This document shows positions 48,420-61,188 of a DNA stretch of 64,000 nt, one piece after another; the first letter of the stretch is position 1, and each line of letters opens with the position of its first letter. The notes under the pieces are model-generated. The model was not told the DNA's origin. It did no database searches and saw only the letters and a program-made list of their open reading frames with translations. Origin of the DNA: Reticulitermes speratus (taxonomy: Eukaryota > Arthropoda > Insecta > Blattodea > Rhinotermitidae); assembly GCA_021186555.1 (NCBI GenBank), contig JAJKFL010000005.1, forward strand, positions 46,309,635 to 46,373,634, given 5' to 3'. The position numbers and the translations under genes are program-made.

Positions 48420-51400
48420 ATGTCCGGGAAACAATCTAAATCCTTTACGAAGGAAGAAGAGCTTCTTCTCCAGGATTTTAGCAGAAATGTGTCAACGAAG
48501 TCGTCGGCACTGTTCTATGGGAATGCCTTTATTGTTTCGGCTATACCAATATGTAAGTAAACGTAATCAACAATCGAATTAATATGAATTTTGGTTGGAA
48601 TTAAAATTATAAAAATAAAACTGGTAGGAGCTGTATGCAGGATTTAATCAAAATACTTTTGAAGTTGGGTTGCTCATTGCTTAACCATTTTGCTGTCGGT
48701 CATTCCGTCCCAGTGATTATTGTTAAGAAGAAATACACGTTTTGAGATCACTTCAGCAATGTACTGAAGAATGTGGTACTGTGTTTGAAAGAACTTTAAA
48801 TATGTTCAACAGGGCTGTTCTGGAGAATTCATATGATCGACCTGTATTCTTCAATCATCTCTTTCATTGGAGTGACATGTGTCAGTACATATTTGGTTGC
48901 ACTGGCATATAAGAATACCAAGTTTGTTTTGAAACACAAGGTAAGGTATGATTTGAATTTGCAATCAAATGAATGCTCTATATAATCTAGCATATGGCAG
49001 ATGCTTTTGCTGTCCTGTTACTGCGCTAGGTGTGATAGCTCAGCTGTATTAACACTTGTGTTAGGGATTAGTGATGTCATAAGGGTATGTTTTTTTACAC
49101 ACATTTCTGCCCGGACACTTGAAAATAATATGTTCAAATGCTGGTAATCCAACCAAACCTGTCACTGAAATTGAATTTCTTGGAGAAACATGAAAATGCA
49201 TTAAAAAGTGAAAAAAAAGAAAAAATAACAGTGGCTAATGGCACACCATTAAATATTGTAACTACATCAAAACATTGTGCAAACAAAAAACATATAATTT
49301 TCTGGATTATGAAACTGTGTAGTTAGGTTGGTGGTTGCCAGTGTTTTGGAGGAACATACTGCTTACATATTTGTAGTATAAGATGTAGGCAATGTGTTCC
49401 TTTGAAATGTTATCCATTGAGGTGGTCATACGGTTTCATAAACCAGAAGAATCTATCAGAACACCTTAAATCTCTTGAAAGAGAAATACGTGATCATTGC
49501 ATTGTACATGTATTAAGGTAACCATTGTGGTTGCAGAGAGAGAATAGAGGCTTGGCTGTGAAGCTGCATAACTCTCGCACACTTTGTTAATAATGTGATT
49601 TGCTACTTGATGTTCTGGCTGTGCTAGCCCACAATAAAAATCTTTCTTTCACCTATTCGATAGGGAATTTGTGTTTAGAAATACTTTATGAAAAGTGTTA
49701 AATCCCATATATGAGTAAATTAATATTTTCATACTGTATGCAACATTAAACTTTGGTTGTTGGTAGGTTGCTGTGAAGAGGGAAGAAGCAGTGACCAGGG
49801 AAATGACTAGGAAACTGGCAGAAGATAAGAAGATGAGTAAAAAGGAAAAGGATGAGAGGTATGACATAGATGATGACCTTGGAAGTTTTATTCAATGTAG
49901 AACTGTGACGTGACAGTTTTTAAGTTTCAGCTGTGTAGCCATGGATGAACAGACTAGGACAAGTTACATATTAGCTGTGTGCCTCTCATAACCATTGCAA
50001 GTTTGTAGACAATCTGCTCATTTCACTCAGATGTCACAGCATAAATTGAGTCCCTATAGCATGGAATAAGGTTGTTATATGGTAAGCATGGCATGAAAAA
50101 AGCTGCTAGCAAATTTTCTGTTCTTAGAACTTTCCTTACGTGTGATATAACACACTGGTACAGCTACAGTGAATGATATAACATTAATGTAGCCTATACT
50201 GTATTTTAATGAAAATTCCCCCTTGTGTTCATAGAATCCTATGGAAGAAGAATGAAGTTGCTGACTATGAGGCAACAACATTTTCCATTTTCTATAATAA
50301 TGCGTTCTTCCTGGCCCTGGTTATCTTCTCCAGCTTCTATATCTTGAAGACCTTAACTCCAGCAGTGTATCCTTTTGTGCGCCAGCAATAGGATGATCAA
50401 AACACTTAAAAAAGAAAATTGCTCAACTCTAAATCAGCTTGTCCCATACCGTATCAACCATTCCTTTTCCTGAAAATTTGTTCCTTAGATTTTGTGGTCG
50501 TATACTTTGAAAATTGAAGCAGCATGTTTGTCCAAATTTTGGTACCCACCTGCCAGAATACATAGGATCATAACCCAGAACTGCAGTATAAATCTTCACA
50601 ATTTTGAAAACCTCACATTTCACATACACATGCCTTGCATGTTTCCTTCCTTTCCAAGCACCTATGGGACATGGATACTTTGCAAAACGTTTATGTAAAT
50701 ATTTGTTTCAAAAAGAAAGGTCCTAATGTAAGTATATTTCAGCTGTCCTGTTGCAACACATTATGAAGGTTGACAGGTTTTTTTTTTTTTTTTTTTGGAA
50801 TAAAATGGAATGCCCCCCTACCCTGCCCACAAAGTATAATTTTTGATGAATTTTTCTTTAAAATGTGGCACAAGCAATCCACTACCCACTTTTCCATACT
50901 AAGGGGTTTGCAAACCGCAGTTTTAGACTCGCTTCCCCACATTCCTCTCCATTTCACCCTCTGTTGCAGAAAACAAATGAATTGTCATTCAGTCAGTAAA
51001 GTGACTGCCTTCTGCAGGCATTGTTTCCATTTTATATGGGTCAGTGGACGAAAAGTCTCCAGTATCTTCTCTCTTCCAGAGTCTTTCCTTTTTTATTTCT
51101 TGCCAGCTGTTTCCTGTCTTTTTGACTGTTTCCAGTATGTTGTTGAAACATCTTCTGATCATCTCATACATCCCTTTCCTTTAAAATTTAATTCTAAAGC
51201 ACCATTCTCAGTATCCCTGTTCCATCCATTCTGTTTACTTGACCAACCGTTGCAGCTGTTTCCCTTCTCTTTACAAATTTCAAGTTCGAACTTCTCTCAA
51301 AACATCAGTTCTAACTGTATCCCTTCTCATTTTACCTCTCACAACTTCTCAAAACTTTCTTCTCTCATACTTGGATTTTGCTTTTCTCTGTCTTGTAAGG

Positions 51401-51802
51401 GTCTGTGTTTGTGTCAGACTGCATGGGTTCAAATGCTGGTTGACTCTGTGGTTATCAGTCTAATTCTGGGGGTTCTCCAAGAATGAAGCTAAGCGCATAT
51501 ATCAAGAATGTGGAGCAGAAGCTCCACATACCTGGTATAACTTCACATTGTGCTTAGACACAAGGGAACTTTACAGTCACACTTTTACTAACCAGGATTT
51601 TCTCTCCCCACCCCATAAGAAAAAGTACTAAATTATGTATTTTTTTTTTACCTTTAATAACATTTGGCCCATGTTTATGAGTAGTAGTTTTGTGCTGAAG
51701 TGTTGGACTATGTTGTGCCTTCATTTTGACACCAGAAATTACGTTCTGTCAGTTGGAGCTGCAGGAGGATTGCTTGCATTACTGTCCACGGGTTCCCAGT
51801 GA
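48420..51802 (+). CDS. Ssr3: SSR3, translocon-associated protein subunit gamma (complete)
   Basis: Membrane subunit of the TRAP complex beside the Sec61 translocon in the ER, assisting protein translocation. Exons: 48420-48552, 48813-48940, 49767-49858, 50235-50366 and 51736-51802. All are GT-AG and in phase, totalling 552 bases and 183 residues (human about 185). The N-terminus has [20 protein letters not shown]. Hydrophobic segments lie at about 31-49, 55-77, 132-156 and 160-180, the four-span layout of the family. The charged cytosolic loop 84-128 includes [18 protein letters not shown] and [16 protein letters not shown]. The end is [12 protein letters not shown]. Splice placement follows unbroken similarity to the family. 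Neighbour FBXL4 is divergent. Confidence 0.98.
49325..49440. repeat. Diverged palindromic repeat family P copy
   Basis: GTTTTGGAGGAACATACTGC, AGATGTAGGCAATGTGTTCC. SSR3 intron 2. Confidence 0.45.
50470..50605. repeat. Palindromic repeat family P, half copy
   Basis: ACTTTGAAAATTGAAGCAGC, TTTTGGTACCCACC, CATAACCCAGAACTGCAGTA. SSR3 intron 4. Confidence 0.5.
50779..50797. repeat. Poly-T tract
   Basis: About 19 consecutive T in SSR3 intron 4. Confidence 0.9.
50940..51510. repeat. Probable interspersed repeat in SSR3 intron 4
   Basis: Pyrimidine-rich sequence with CTTCTGCAGGCATTGTTTCC, TATGGGTCAGTGGACG and AAGTCTCCAGTATC, phrases I associate with insect LINE-related repeats. It gives a long but meaningless plus-strand open frame (50770-51486). 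Confidence 0.4.
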
Positions 51803-51896
51803 ACTTGTAGCGGTGCTGTGTGAACAGATTGAAGAGAGAATCCATGATTATTGAGTGGTTCATCGTAATCATATGTACATGTTCATAACATCAGTA

Positions 51897-51902
51897 AATA
51901 AA
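51897..51902 (+). terminator. Candidate SSR3 polyadenylation signal
   Basis: AATAAA 95 bases after the SSR3 stop codon. Confidence 0.6.
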
Positions 51903-51964
51903 TATTGCAAAGCTGAATGTTGCAACTTATTTTTATGATATAACTAGGGCTTTCAGGATTTATG

Positions 51965-52080
51965 TGTGTTATGTGACACTCACCCTGAAGATTGAAACTG
52001 TAGTGTGTACTGAAACTTTAGAACAGTTTCAAGACATGGTGCAGCTAAACCTGGAAAGCTCAAGTTAGACTTGAGATACA
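51965..52080. repeat. Palindromic repeat family P, half copy
   Basis: ATGTGACACTCACCCTGAAG, ATTGAAACTGTAG, CAAGACATGGTGCAG. Confidence 0.45.
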
Positions 52081-52359
52081 GGCCATGTAAACCTATATTT
52101 ATATTGCTATATAAGGTTGGTGCTTTACATGTATGTGTGAGCTAAACTGTTACTGAATATAAATTAAAATAATGAGAAAAGTTTCTGTTGGTCATTTGTG
52201 GCTTTGTCGAATACAAAAAAGAAAGTTCTGAGAAATTATTGAGCCTGTTTTCCTTAAAGAAATTCACATGGTCACATTGTTACTGTTTTGTACTCTGCAC
52301 AACACTGATCTTAACATATCTGTTTGTACCAATGTAGGTGTTTTAATGATGAGAGATGT

Positions 52360-52515
52360 TAAAACTGCAGATTTCTGGGTTGTGACAGAGTACAGTCCTT
52401 TAGTCTTGTAATAAATTCAACCCTGAAGATTGAGACAGCATGTTTGAAACATTTGTTATCCACCTAGAAAACTACATGATGTCACAACTTGGGAAGACCA
52501 CAATCTGAATGGCTG
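52360..52515. repeat. Palindromic repeat family P copy
   Basis: TTCTGGGTTGTGACAGAGTA, CAACCCTGAAGATTGAGACA, GTTATCCACCTAGAAAACTA, ATGATGTCACAACTTGGGAA. Confidence 0.65.
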
Positions 52516-53009
52516 CTTAGTTTTTCTCATATTATTTTATGAGAAAGGTGATGTTATTGACAGCTGGGTTTTTAAATCTGATTTCATGTGGTTGTGATAG
52601 TTCAATTTTACACAGAAATTCAGTTTATAGAAGTTGCATATTTTGAGGACTTTGTCAGTTTCCGCATTTCATTTCTTTATACACAAATGATGTTGATAAG
52701 AACGGAAAACTTCTCAAACTACCTCACTGTACAAAATTTTAGGCAAATGCCTGGAATGTGCCCATGTTTTTCCTCCGCACCAGTAGTTTATATGGCTTCC
52801 ACACAAGCACTGTAACAAATCAAGAGACAAAACTTTACGTTACTTGCACCGTACATTCTTTTTGATTAAATAAATTTGTCGGTTTTGTCCATTTATTAAA
52901 TCAAGAGACACTTGTGGCTGGGAATATTTTGTTTCTTGTAAACCACAATCTTTCACTTGTGAATGAATAAATGGGCGTATTTAAGGATTGAGGTTGGCAA
53001 GAGGTGAAT
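52516..53009. other. Intergenic stretch
   Basis: Nothing recognised. Confidence 0.5.
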
Positions 53010-53165
53010 ATTAAAGGTACAGTCTTCTTGGATGTAATGCCATGTAGTGTGGCAGGTAGGTACCAACATTTCTTACACCCTGAAGACAGAAGCAGCAGGT
53101 TCCTCAAAACATAGTACCTTTCTGCCAAAGTGCATGGCATCACATTCATTTCATAAGTCATTAAT
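53010..53165. repeat. Palindromic repeat family P, full palindrome
   Basis: CTTCTTGGATGTAATGCCAT, GTAGGTACCAACATTTC, CACCCTGAAGACAGAAGCAG, AGGTTCCTCAAAAC, TGCCAAAGTGCATGGCATCA. The outer arms ATGCCATG and CATGGCAT pair. Confidence 0.75.
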
Positions 53166-53539
53166 ACAGTGGTAGTTAATTAAAAAAAAAGGTTTTGAAA
53201 ATTAGGAACTAAACTCAAGACAAAACTTAATGCTTCTAACAACTTAAGTGTCACACAAGTGAAGTCTCACAGTACCATATCAAACTGTGCTCAAGCTTTA
53301 CAGTAACTTCACACATACAACATTAACATATTGAACGACGCCTAAAAAGCCTATGAAAATTTTGTGACAAGGCCTGACACTCAATTAGTTACACAACAGT
53401 ACACATATTAACATGGTGATTGTCACCATGATTTATGTTTTTTGCCCTGTGCCAAATGAGACAAACATCATTTTTACATTATTGTTGATTATTAGAGAAA
53501 ATAGTATTGCAATACCACAAGGCATAGCAGACACACTAG
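53166..53539. other. Intergenic stretch
   Basis: Nothing recognised. Confidence 0.5.
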
Positions 53540-53745
53540 GACGAGGAATTTGTCGATTATATAGGATGGTTGCAACAACTTCGGCATTCACCTGAAACTT
53601 AGTCACCCTGAAGACGGAGGCAGCACATTTCTTAGAAACACTGCGACATACTTACTATCCTACACAGTGTCATTACCCAGAAGGTAATTGTCTGAGCAAC
53701 ACCCACTGTGAAAATGTGAAATGTGGTGACCATTGTGGCATGAGG
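53540..53745. repeat. Palindromic repeat family P copy with tail
   Basis: GTTGCAACAACTTCGGCATT, CACCCTGAAGACGGAGGCAG, ACAGTGTCATTACCCAGAAG, tail CCCACTGTGAAAATGTGAAA. Confidence 0.7.
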
Positions 53746-55349
53746 TGAAGGGTGCAGTACAGTACACCAGTGACAAAAGTGGCAGTGACTGTATTAAATG
53801 GACTTTTCAGGGTTGCAGTTAAACCAGGGGATATACATGCAGCTGGAGCCTGGTGTTTGGAATTCTAAAGAGGATTAAGCAAACTCAGTCAAAGGTCATC
53901 AAAGTTTTATATTCTTTATCTTTTAAAAATGCAATTCCTTTGGATCAAAAGACTAATCATTACTTTTAAATCAAGTGTTCACATCTGAAATTCCATTCAT
54001 GTATGAGGCATTCAAAGCTAGCCTTCTTATCCTACAAATGACACCTCGAGAATAACTGTTTCTCCCATAACACAAACACACAAGATAAAGGCCAAAACTG
54101 GGATGCATAAGAGTCATGCATTCCAGTGAATCCCAAATTTGTTTAAAGTACAAGGTACAGACTGATACATTAAAGAACAGAATATGAGGCACTTCAACCT
54201 GGGGAGGGTGTTAGTGCTCAACATTTGTGTCCATCCATTGCAGTTACGAGAAGCTACAAGATACGGTCACACCCATTAGTAGTAATTTACAATAATTTAA
54301 CTGTTGAAGTTATATCTTTTCTTCACAGTTTCAATATGAGTTCTAAGTGACAAACTTAGCAAGGTTAAAGGAATGTTGGTAAGATGGTCATTGGGAATCA
54401 CAGAATGATTGGGAAATTTTTCTTGTCATTCCTGGCACAGGAATGCTTTTCTTTGCATAATTTGCAACTTACATAACTAACTGAATTGAATCAGGTTACA
54501 GTCGATTTATGAAGAGCAAACTTAGCAAAAATGTAAAGACACTATCTTACCATCATTATAAATACTTTAGATTTGATTTCTTCATTTGGGTTTAAAATAA
54601 ATAATGTAATTCATACATATATGCCAGCTGAACTGTATTTTCCCCTTTATTAAGCACTGCTTGAAACAATTTTGCACCATACAATGTGCACAGGATTGTC
54701 ATCAATAGAAGATCATCACTTTTCCTTCACACAAGCAGTTCGATACTTTTTCATATTATTTCAATATGCACAGTGCTTTGCAGAAACATTGCTACTGAGT
54801 GTGTGTTGGAGGGTTCAGTAGAAAAATTGGCCTGCAGCTATTCATTATGTTTGAACAGTTGACACAATTTTACTACTACATTACTCTACCATGTTTCGAT
54901 AGATCAGTTCAGCTGACTTCTGATCAACAAGTCTCTCATTTAATATTCAGGCCAGCCAACAAAACATTCCGATAACCACATCAGTCAAGTTGGGTTGTTT
55001 TGCCTTCCTGCCAGGAGATACACTCATTACTTCTAACAGGTGACAGATGGTAGAGTGAATCCACAATTTAATATGGACTCTGAACGGTGATGGAGTTTGA
55101 TATTTTCCATACTCACAAAGTTTTGTCCTTTCTTTAGATGGGATGAAACTGAAGGCATATAGAAAATCCTGCACTGGGTCTCACATCTGCAACTTTTCCT
55201 CCAGGAGGCCATTTTCCTATACCATTAGTTAAATTTTACGCAGACATTAAGCATTGAGAAGAAAATATATTTCATTTTGCTTTACTTGGTTCATAATTAA
55301 TGGGATAAGTATAAAAGAGGAAAACTTGAGGCTCTCATGACAGTGAATA
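53746..55349. other. Intergenic stretch
   Basis: No coding signal or repeat that I can support. Confidence 0.5.
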
Positions 55350-55450
55350 TGAAGATTGATGTTTTCTGGGATGTGAGACTGTATAGTTGGTACAGAGGTA
55401 CCAACCTTTCAGAGGAACATCCTGTACTGATTTTCAGGGTAGGAGAGTAA
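55350..55450. repeat. Palindromic repeat family P, left half
   Basis: TTTTCTGGGATGTGAGACTG, GGTACCAACCTTTCAGAGGA, GTACTGATTTTCAGGG. Confidence 0.6.
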
Positions 55451-55914
55451 GCTGCACAGGTAGGGAATGTACTGACAGAGGGAAGAGGGCCAGGAACCAG
55501 GGCTGTAAATGAAACAATGGGAGACAGTGGCCCTAAAAAAGGCTGTTTTGTCAATGAGAGAGTATGGACAATAATAAACGAGGAGGAGAGGTAGGACAAA
55601 TTTTTAGAAGGGAATGGAGATCCGAAAAAATTAACTTCCTCCTTTGAATTTCTTCTAAACTCTTTTTGCCACAAAATATTGCTCTCACTTGGTTTCCTCC
55701 TTTATTTTTTCCCCACGCATTCTCATTGACACACAATCCTCAGGGCCACTGTCACCCATTGGCTTACTCACATCCAATTTTATAACTTTTTCAGCAGGAA
55801 CGAGGGTATATCTTGAAAGCCAGTACTCTAAGTATTAATTTTCTTCTGAGTTTCCTTCAATTCCTTATGTTTAAATACCCTGTCCTAAAGAGAAACATTA
55901 TATGAAGGTATGTA

Positions 55915-56165
55915 CAGTGGTGTAGCTAGGTTGTTTGGCACCTGAGGCGAGTAATCCCAATGGCCACTGCTAACAGAAATTATGAACTCTAAAAATCACA
56001 ATGATTTATTGAATTTTCTTGTATTTGGGTCAATAATTTAAAAGTTGTTGGGGGCATAAAATCAGATTTTTTCATTTTTTTAATATTCCTTTTGCCACCT
56101 CTTGGACTCTGCTGCCTGGGGATGCAGCACCACTTCCCCCCCCCCCTCCCCCAGCTATGACCCTG
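55915..56165. mobile_element. Short non-autonomous DNA element (hAT-like MITE)
   Basis: A 251-bp element with similar inverted ends: CAGTGGTGTAGCTAGG at 55915 and, inverted, CAGGGTCATAGCTGGG at 56165. Imperfect 8-bp flanks GGTATGTA and GGTGTATA are compatible with a hAT target duplication. Internal C-rich run at 56136-56152. No coding capacity. Confidence 0.6.
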
Positions 56166-56333
56166 GGTGTATATATCATAATCTTCTAAATGTTTCCACT
56201 CACACGTTATAAAACATTTCTTTCATGGCCAATTACAACATTAGTGACATTACTTCAGTAATTACAGTACCTGAATTCTCAGAACACTATCCCAACTTTG
56301 CTACTTTTGTTACTTGGCCTGCCTAATACTATT

Positions 56334-56367
56334 CAAGAGACGATAACATAATAAATAAATAAATAAG
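56334..56367. repeat. (AATA)n low-complexity
   Basis: ATAATAAATAAATAAATAAG. Confidence 0.8.
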
Positions 56368-56654
56368 TCACTACAAATGATCAAAGATTGCATGATATGT
56401 GGAACTTAATTCATGTCACAAAGTCACTTTGTACTGTGACAGAAATCTACACAATTGCCTATACAATGCAATCAAGTTGCCTATTTCAAACAAAACAACT
56501 AAATCACAGTTGACAAAGATATATATTACATTATTATACAATAAGTATGAATATGGTAATAAAACATGTCTTTGAGATTTGTGCTCATATGCTTGCTGAT
56601 TTATGGTGTACATGTCACACACCTAATTCAGCACATCATAAATGCTTATTCTTA

Positions 56655-56684
56655 TATATATATATATATATATATGTGTACATG
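56655..56684. repeat. (TA)n microsatellite
   Basis: About ten TA units followed by TGTGTACATG. Confidence 0.9.
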
Positions 56685-56699
56685 TCTTGTAATTAGTAA

Positions 56700-57330
56700 A
56701 GGCAATACACAATCATTATTGTACAACACATTTGAGTCAATACACTGCATTATTTGTTGATACTGTTATTAACACAAACTGACAACTTACAATGGGTAAC
56801 ACCGATGTTTTAACACTGACAATTATAAGAAGGAAACTTCATTAACTACATGGAATGTAGCAGCATTCATATCGTCAAAATAAATATGGAACACATAATA
56901 TTAATTCCCCTTTTTTGTGTTGGCTACAGTATTAAATATGAACATATGGAGAGCAAGGCAGCATACATACCAGGAATAATTTTCATCCCTGTTTTGTGGT
57001 AAGTGGTTTCCTATTCTAGATTACCAGATCTTGCAGAAATAAGTGTCAGTTCACTTTTCTTGTTTTTCAATAAATTACATCTTATTTTATGTTGATCTCT
57101 CAATTCTGGCACTTGAACATGCTATAATGATGGAAATATTTGCATGAAGGCTGAAATTTCTGATTTTGTTTATTAATCAGTACCTAATCAACTACAGATG
57201 ATACTTAGCAGTGACAATAATTACAATGAGAACGTGGGAGGACATTGTCATGGGTTGTTTTTAGTTACTACCCCACAGCAATGACTGAAATGTGGTGCAT
57301 AAGATGGCATAAAATTCTTGAAATCAAGAG
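56700..57330. other. Intergenic stretch
   Basis: Nothing recognised. Confidence 0.5.
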
Positions 57331-57334
57331 GGCA

Positions 57335-57420
57335 CCAGTATAATGTAATGATTAGAGATCCTGCTTTATGATCAGGGTTCTGGGGCTCCAGTGATTTGTT
57401 TTTCTTATGGTTCTGATGTC
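57335..57420 (+). mobile_element. tRNA-related SINE head fragment
   Basis: CACCAGTATAATGTAATGAT and GATCAGGGTTCTGGGGCTCC resemble A and B boxes; the stems are lost. Confidence 0.35.
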
Positions 57421-57949
57421 AGTCTATATAACAATGTAATGCCATAAAACTGGGTAGAATAATGTCATCTCCTGAAATCCTTTCCATCATGTCATTAATA
57501 ATCAACTTGTTACAGCCCATGTGACACTAAATAATCTCTATAATTGACATTGTATCCTTAGAAAACAAAGTCTTTTTCCTAAACATGTAGTGAATAATTT
57601 TATTCTGACCAGCACTGTATTGTGTGTTTGAATCTCAACATATCTGGCATTCAAAAGATTTGATACAGGAAGAATACAATATAGTTTTATATACTTAAGT
57701 AAAAAACGAATAATTTAGAAAATTGTGTGTGAGAATTGTATTTATATTTCTCATAAATGACTGTATTAATACTATTTGAACTAAACAAACGGTAACAAGA
57801 ATTCAGCTGTACGCAGCATTAATGCAAGGAATATGTACCGTCTTAATATAGAATAACATATTATGGTGGCATAAAAATTTTCAATAGTTTATTGTGTAGA
57901 CTCTCATGCCCTACGAATGAAAAGGCTTAATTTAAAATAATGTTAAGAA
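57421..57949. other. Intergenic stretch
   Basis: Nothing recognised. Confidence 0.5.
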
Positions 57950-58130
57950 GGCTTCAGGTCTTACTGGATTGTTATGCTGGGTAGCAGGATTATTGATTCA
58001 GTATGTATGAGATGAAGGCAGTATGTTTCTTCAAAACGCCGGAAGTCAATAACCCTGCTACTTGGCATGACAACCCAGAATACCTGAATCCTCAACATTA
58101 ATGCTGTGAAAACCTCTAATCTTGCTTAAC
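57950..58130. repeat. Palindromic repeat family P copy with tail
   Basis: GGTCTTACTGGATTGTTATG, GAGATGAAGGCAGTATGTTT, CTTCAAAACGCCGG, GCTACTTGGCATGACAACCC, tail TGCTGTGAAAACCTCTAATC. Outer phrases GTTATGCTGGGTAGCAGG and CCTGCTACTTGGCATGAC pair as a hairpin. Confidence 0.75.
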
Positions 58131-58464
58131 ATTAAGGCGGTACTTAAACACACACTCCTTTTACTGTGCTGATAAATTTCTAATGTTTAAAAATGGCTTA
58201 CGATTTTACTGCCGGCTGTATACTCATATACTGGGTTTATTGTACAGTAAAGTACTTCACAACAGTACTTTTCAACCTGCACTTGCTCACATAAAACTAT
58301 CGCGAACACAATCATGCATACGTGTACAACCAGGTACTGAAAATATTAATAACATAGTATTTGTAGTTTTCTAGTCTAACTTTATAAATACTTCACAACT
58401 GAATTATGAAAAAATGATAATTCCCAAAGTACTTCGCATACCACCAGATGACTCTCCATGTAAA

Positions 58465-58690
58465 GGTAAAGCAATCCAATTACAGGCCTGGACAGGCCCT
58501 TAGGGTTCCAGGAGGCTGAGGCTCCCAGATTTCTAGGCAATCGGCACATGAAGGTAAGGCTGTCAGCCCTACGCACCGGCCGAAAGGATTATGTTAATGA
58601 AAAATTCCAATGACACCATCAGGAATCGAACCTGCGACCTTCCGGCTTGTAGCGCAGTGCCTCAACCACCTGCGCCACCACGTGCCCCAC
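58465..58690 (-). mobile_element. tRNA-related SINE, minus orientation
   Basis: Minus-strand head GGTGGCGCAGGTGGTTGAGG with B box GCAGGTTCGATTCCTG at about 58622-58637. The body runs to a TTTACCTTTACATG 3' end near 58463. The head keeps tRNA-like stems only partly. Confidence 0.7.
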
Positions 58691-58699
58691 TCTCCATGT

Positions 58700-59810
58700 A
58701 CCACCAGTTAAAAAGCCCAGTTTTAGAAGGTGAAAAAAGCCTGGGTGGCTTATACTGTGTTGCTGATGATGATTTAAAGACTTTGTATGAAATCCTTGAA
58801 TACTTTTGTATTGTGCCACTTCTGTGTTTTGTATTTTTTATAACTCTTTCCACACTCTAACGTCATTTTGACTAAATTACGGTTTCAAGGAATGTATAAC
58901 AATATGTTTTGTGTGTGTGTGTGTGTGTAATGTAATGTATGTAGCAGTTCATTCTGAATTTGGAAACCTATATGTTTTACTGATTTACTATTGATGTATA
59001 AGGGAGATTATTACATTACAGCGATGCATACTGGCCATCTCATTTGCCCAATATTTTACACACTAAATCACCTTGGTCTCAAGTGAATATCAAACTTTTC
59101 TTACTGCATGTCTTAGTTACAGTCTGCCTTACTGCACGAATAAGACTACTGTTATTATGGCAACTGAGCTATGTTGCTGCATGTATTTGGGAGGTGTCTG
59201 GTTGGAATCTGGGCCAGTATGCCAATTCTGCTGACCATTGTTTTCCTCACTTTCTCCAGACTAATGCTAGAATAGTAGGCCTACTAAAAATTAGGCCACA
59301 ACCACTTCCTTTCTTATCCTTTCCAATTTATTATTCATTAATGATCCTACCATCTGACGTTTTACAGTCTGAGTACTGATAGTGTTCATAAATAAACAAA
59401 ATATGGATTTATAACTACAGAAATTCAGCATTACCGATGCTGCATATTCTGCACTCTTCACTTTACCATGACAACACAGGTACACCCTCTCACAGCATGA
59501 CTGACTAAGGGCAACAATGGCAGAAGTGAGCAAGGCTGTAAAAGAGGAATACATTACAGTGCAGTCACATTTTATGCAAGACATGCATTCTTGCAGACCT
59601 TGTCTAGTTGAAGGCTAATTTTTCCCATAGGAATAAATATAAAGTAGAGGGGAAGTGTTCTTAAGACTGCATGAATCTACAACCATTGTAGCATTTTTTG
59701 CTGTTAAACATACTTTTTAAACATAATATTAATAAATAAACGTTATGTAAATTTAATTATCCGCATTATTCCAAATTTTGAGCATAAAGTTAGATTTTAT
59801 TAACATGCGT
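58700..59810. other. Intergenic stretch with (GT)n
   Basis: A (GT) run at 58911-58928. No gene signal. Confidence 0.5.
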
Positions 59811-59811
59811 T

Positions 59812-59950
59812 TTTAGGAATCTGCTGCCTCCATCTTCAATGTAGAAGAGCGAGAGTTGAGGATAGGGGCAGATGTCTCTCTGAAATGTCGGTACCGAACT
59901 ACCCGGAAAGGAGTTTTCATTAAGTGCCTGACATGAGTCAAAGAATGATG
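59812..59950. repeat. Palindromic repeat family P copy
   Basis: GCTGCCTCCATCTTCAATGT, GATGTCTCTCTGAAATGTCG, GTACCGAACTACC. Confidence 0.55.
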
Positions 59951-60655
59951 TGGGATCTGAATAACATTCTGAAGGGACAGTGCCAGAAGTACTTCTATAG
60001 GTGGCAGCACATACTAGACAGTGTCCTCTTTTAAGTGTAATGATGCAGCTCCTGATACAATGGGAAAACTAAGAGGCACTTAACATTTCTCAATCTCAGT
60101 TAATAAATAGTGATTTTGTGTACAATACAGCAGGCTATGTGAAACAGATTTCTGTGTCAACAACAACAGAGTTCAACAGTGATACCATGATTGAAATGTG
60201 TGCTGCTGAATGAAATAATAAATTCATGCTCCATCTGGATGAGTATTATGTCTAATAAAGTACAGGGTCATTATTTTATTTGACAGCTACTGTTTGTCAC
60301 TTTCCACCATTATTCTGCCATGTGTGTGTGTTGATGTGTGTGTGTGTGTGTGGATGTTTGGTCAGTTGAGTGGGCTACGTTAAAATGATAAACGAGCTGA
60401 CCGAATTGGCAACCAATAGTTGTCATATGAAGTAAACATCCTATGTTTATATAATATAATGGCAGGATTTCAAGTATAAAAAAGAATTCTTAATTTATAT
60501 TCTTCCAAACAACATGCCTGTTGATAATTATATATCCTTAGCTCCAAAAATATTCTCCTTACTGTTTTTCTAGTAATGAATATGGGTAATCTATTTGGTT
60601 TTCTTCAGTTCTTCCAGATAAATGGTAGAATAGAACCTGGATACATTTACCACCA
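59951..60655. other. Intergenic stretch with (GT)n
   Basis: (GT) runs at about 60320-60350; otherwise nothing recognised. Confidence 0.5.
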
Positions 60656-60659
60656 ATCA

Positions 60660-60772
60660 TCACCATTTTCTCCTCCTACTCTTCCTCCTCCTTCCCCAAT
60701 ACTTCTCTGTCTTCTTCTTCTTCTACTTCTGCTCTTCCTCCTCCTCCTTCATTTTCCTCTTCCTCCAATTCA
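60660..60772. repeat. Pyrimidine-rich TCTTCC/CTCCTC tract
   Basis: Repeated TCTTCC, CTCCTC and CTTCTT units over about 110 bases. Confidence 0.75.
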
Positions 60773-61144
60773 AGGATTAAATGCTTGGAGGCTAAAAATC
60801 TGCTGACACTGATCTACATATGACAAGTATCTGAGAACATCTGACGCCCTGCCTGAGTTACGTTAAAATTGTATTTGTGGCTCATAAACCAGAACCTCTC
60901 TGTGTTACCATGTTAAGAGTTCCAATACATACAAAGTATTTTCCTTAATCAAGATAATTTCCCATTTATTAAACAATCATATGAATACGTTTGATGGCAC
61001 ATGGATTGGATTATGCACAGAATCTGGTTCATGACAGCTGATGATTTTAACAAATCATCGTAACACTTACATGACTCTGGTAATAGAACAGTCAAGATAT
61101 GCTGCACTTTGTGGTTACATCAATTAGCAAACCCAGTGTTCATA
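60773..61144. other. 3' flank of the unidentified right-hand gene
   Basis: A minus-strand AATAAA (60965-60970) about 540 bases after the stop at 61508 could be its polyadenylation signal. Confidence 0.35.
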
Positions 61145-61149
61145 TATGT

Positions 61150-61186
<37 letters not shown>

Positions 61187-61188
61187 CA
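61145..61188. repeat. (GT)n microsatellite
   Basis: About 16 GT units with GTAT interruptions. Confidence 0.9.

Noticed and set aside
50770..51486. 238-codon plus-strand open frame as a gene
   Set aside because: It lies inside SSR3 intron 4 in a pyrimidine-rich repeat, begins with a poly-Phe run from the T tract, and has no recognisable domain.
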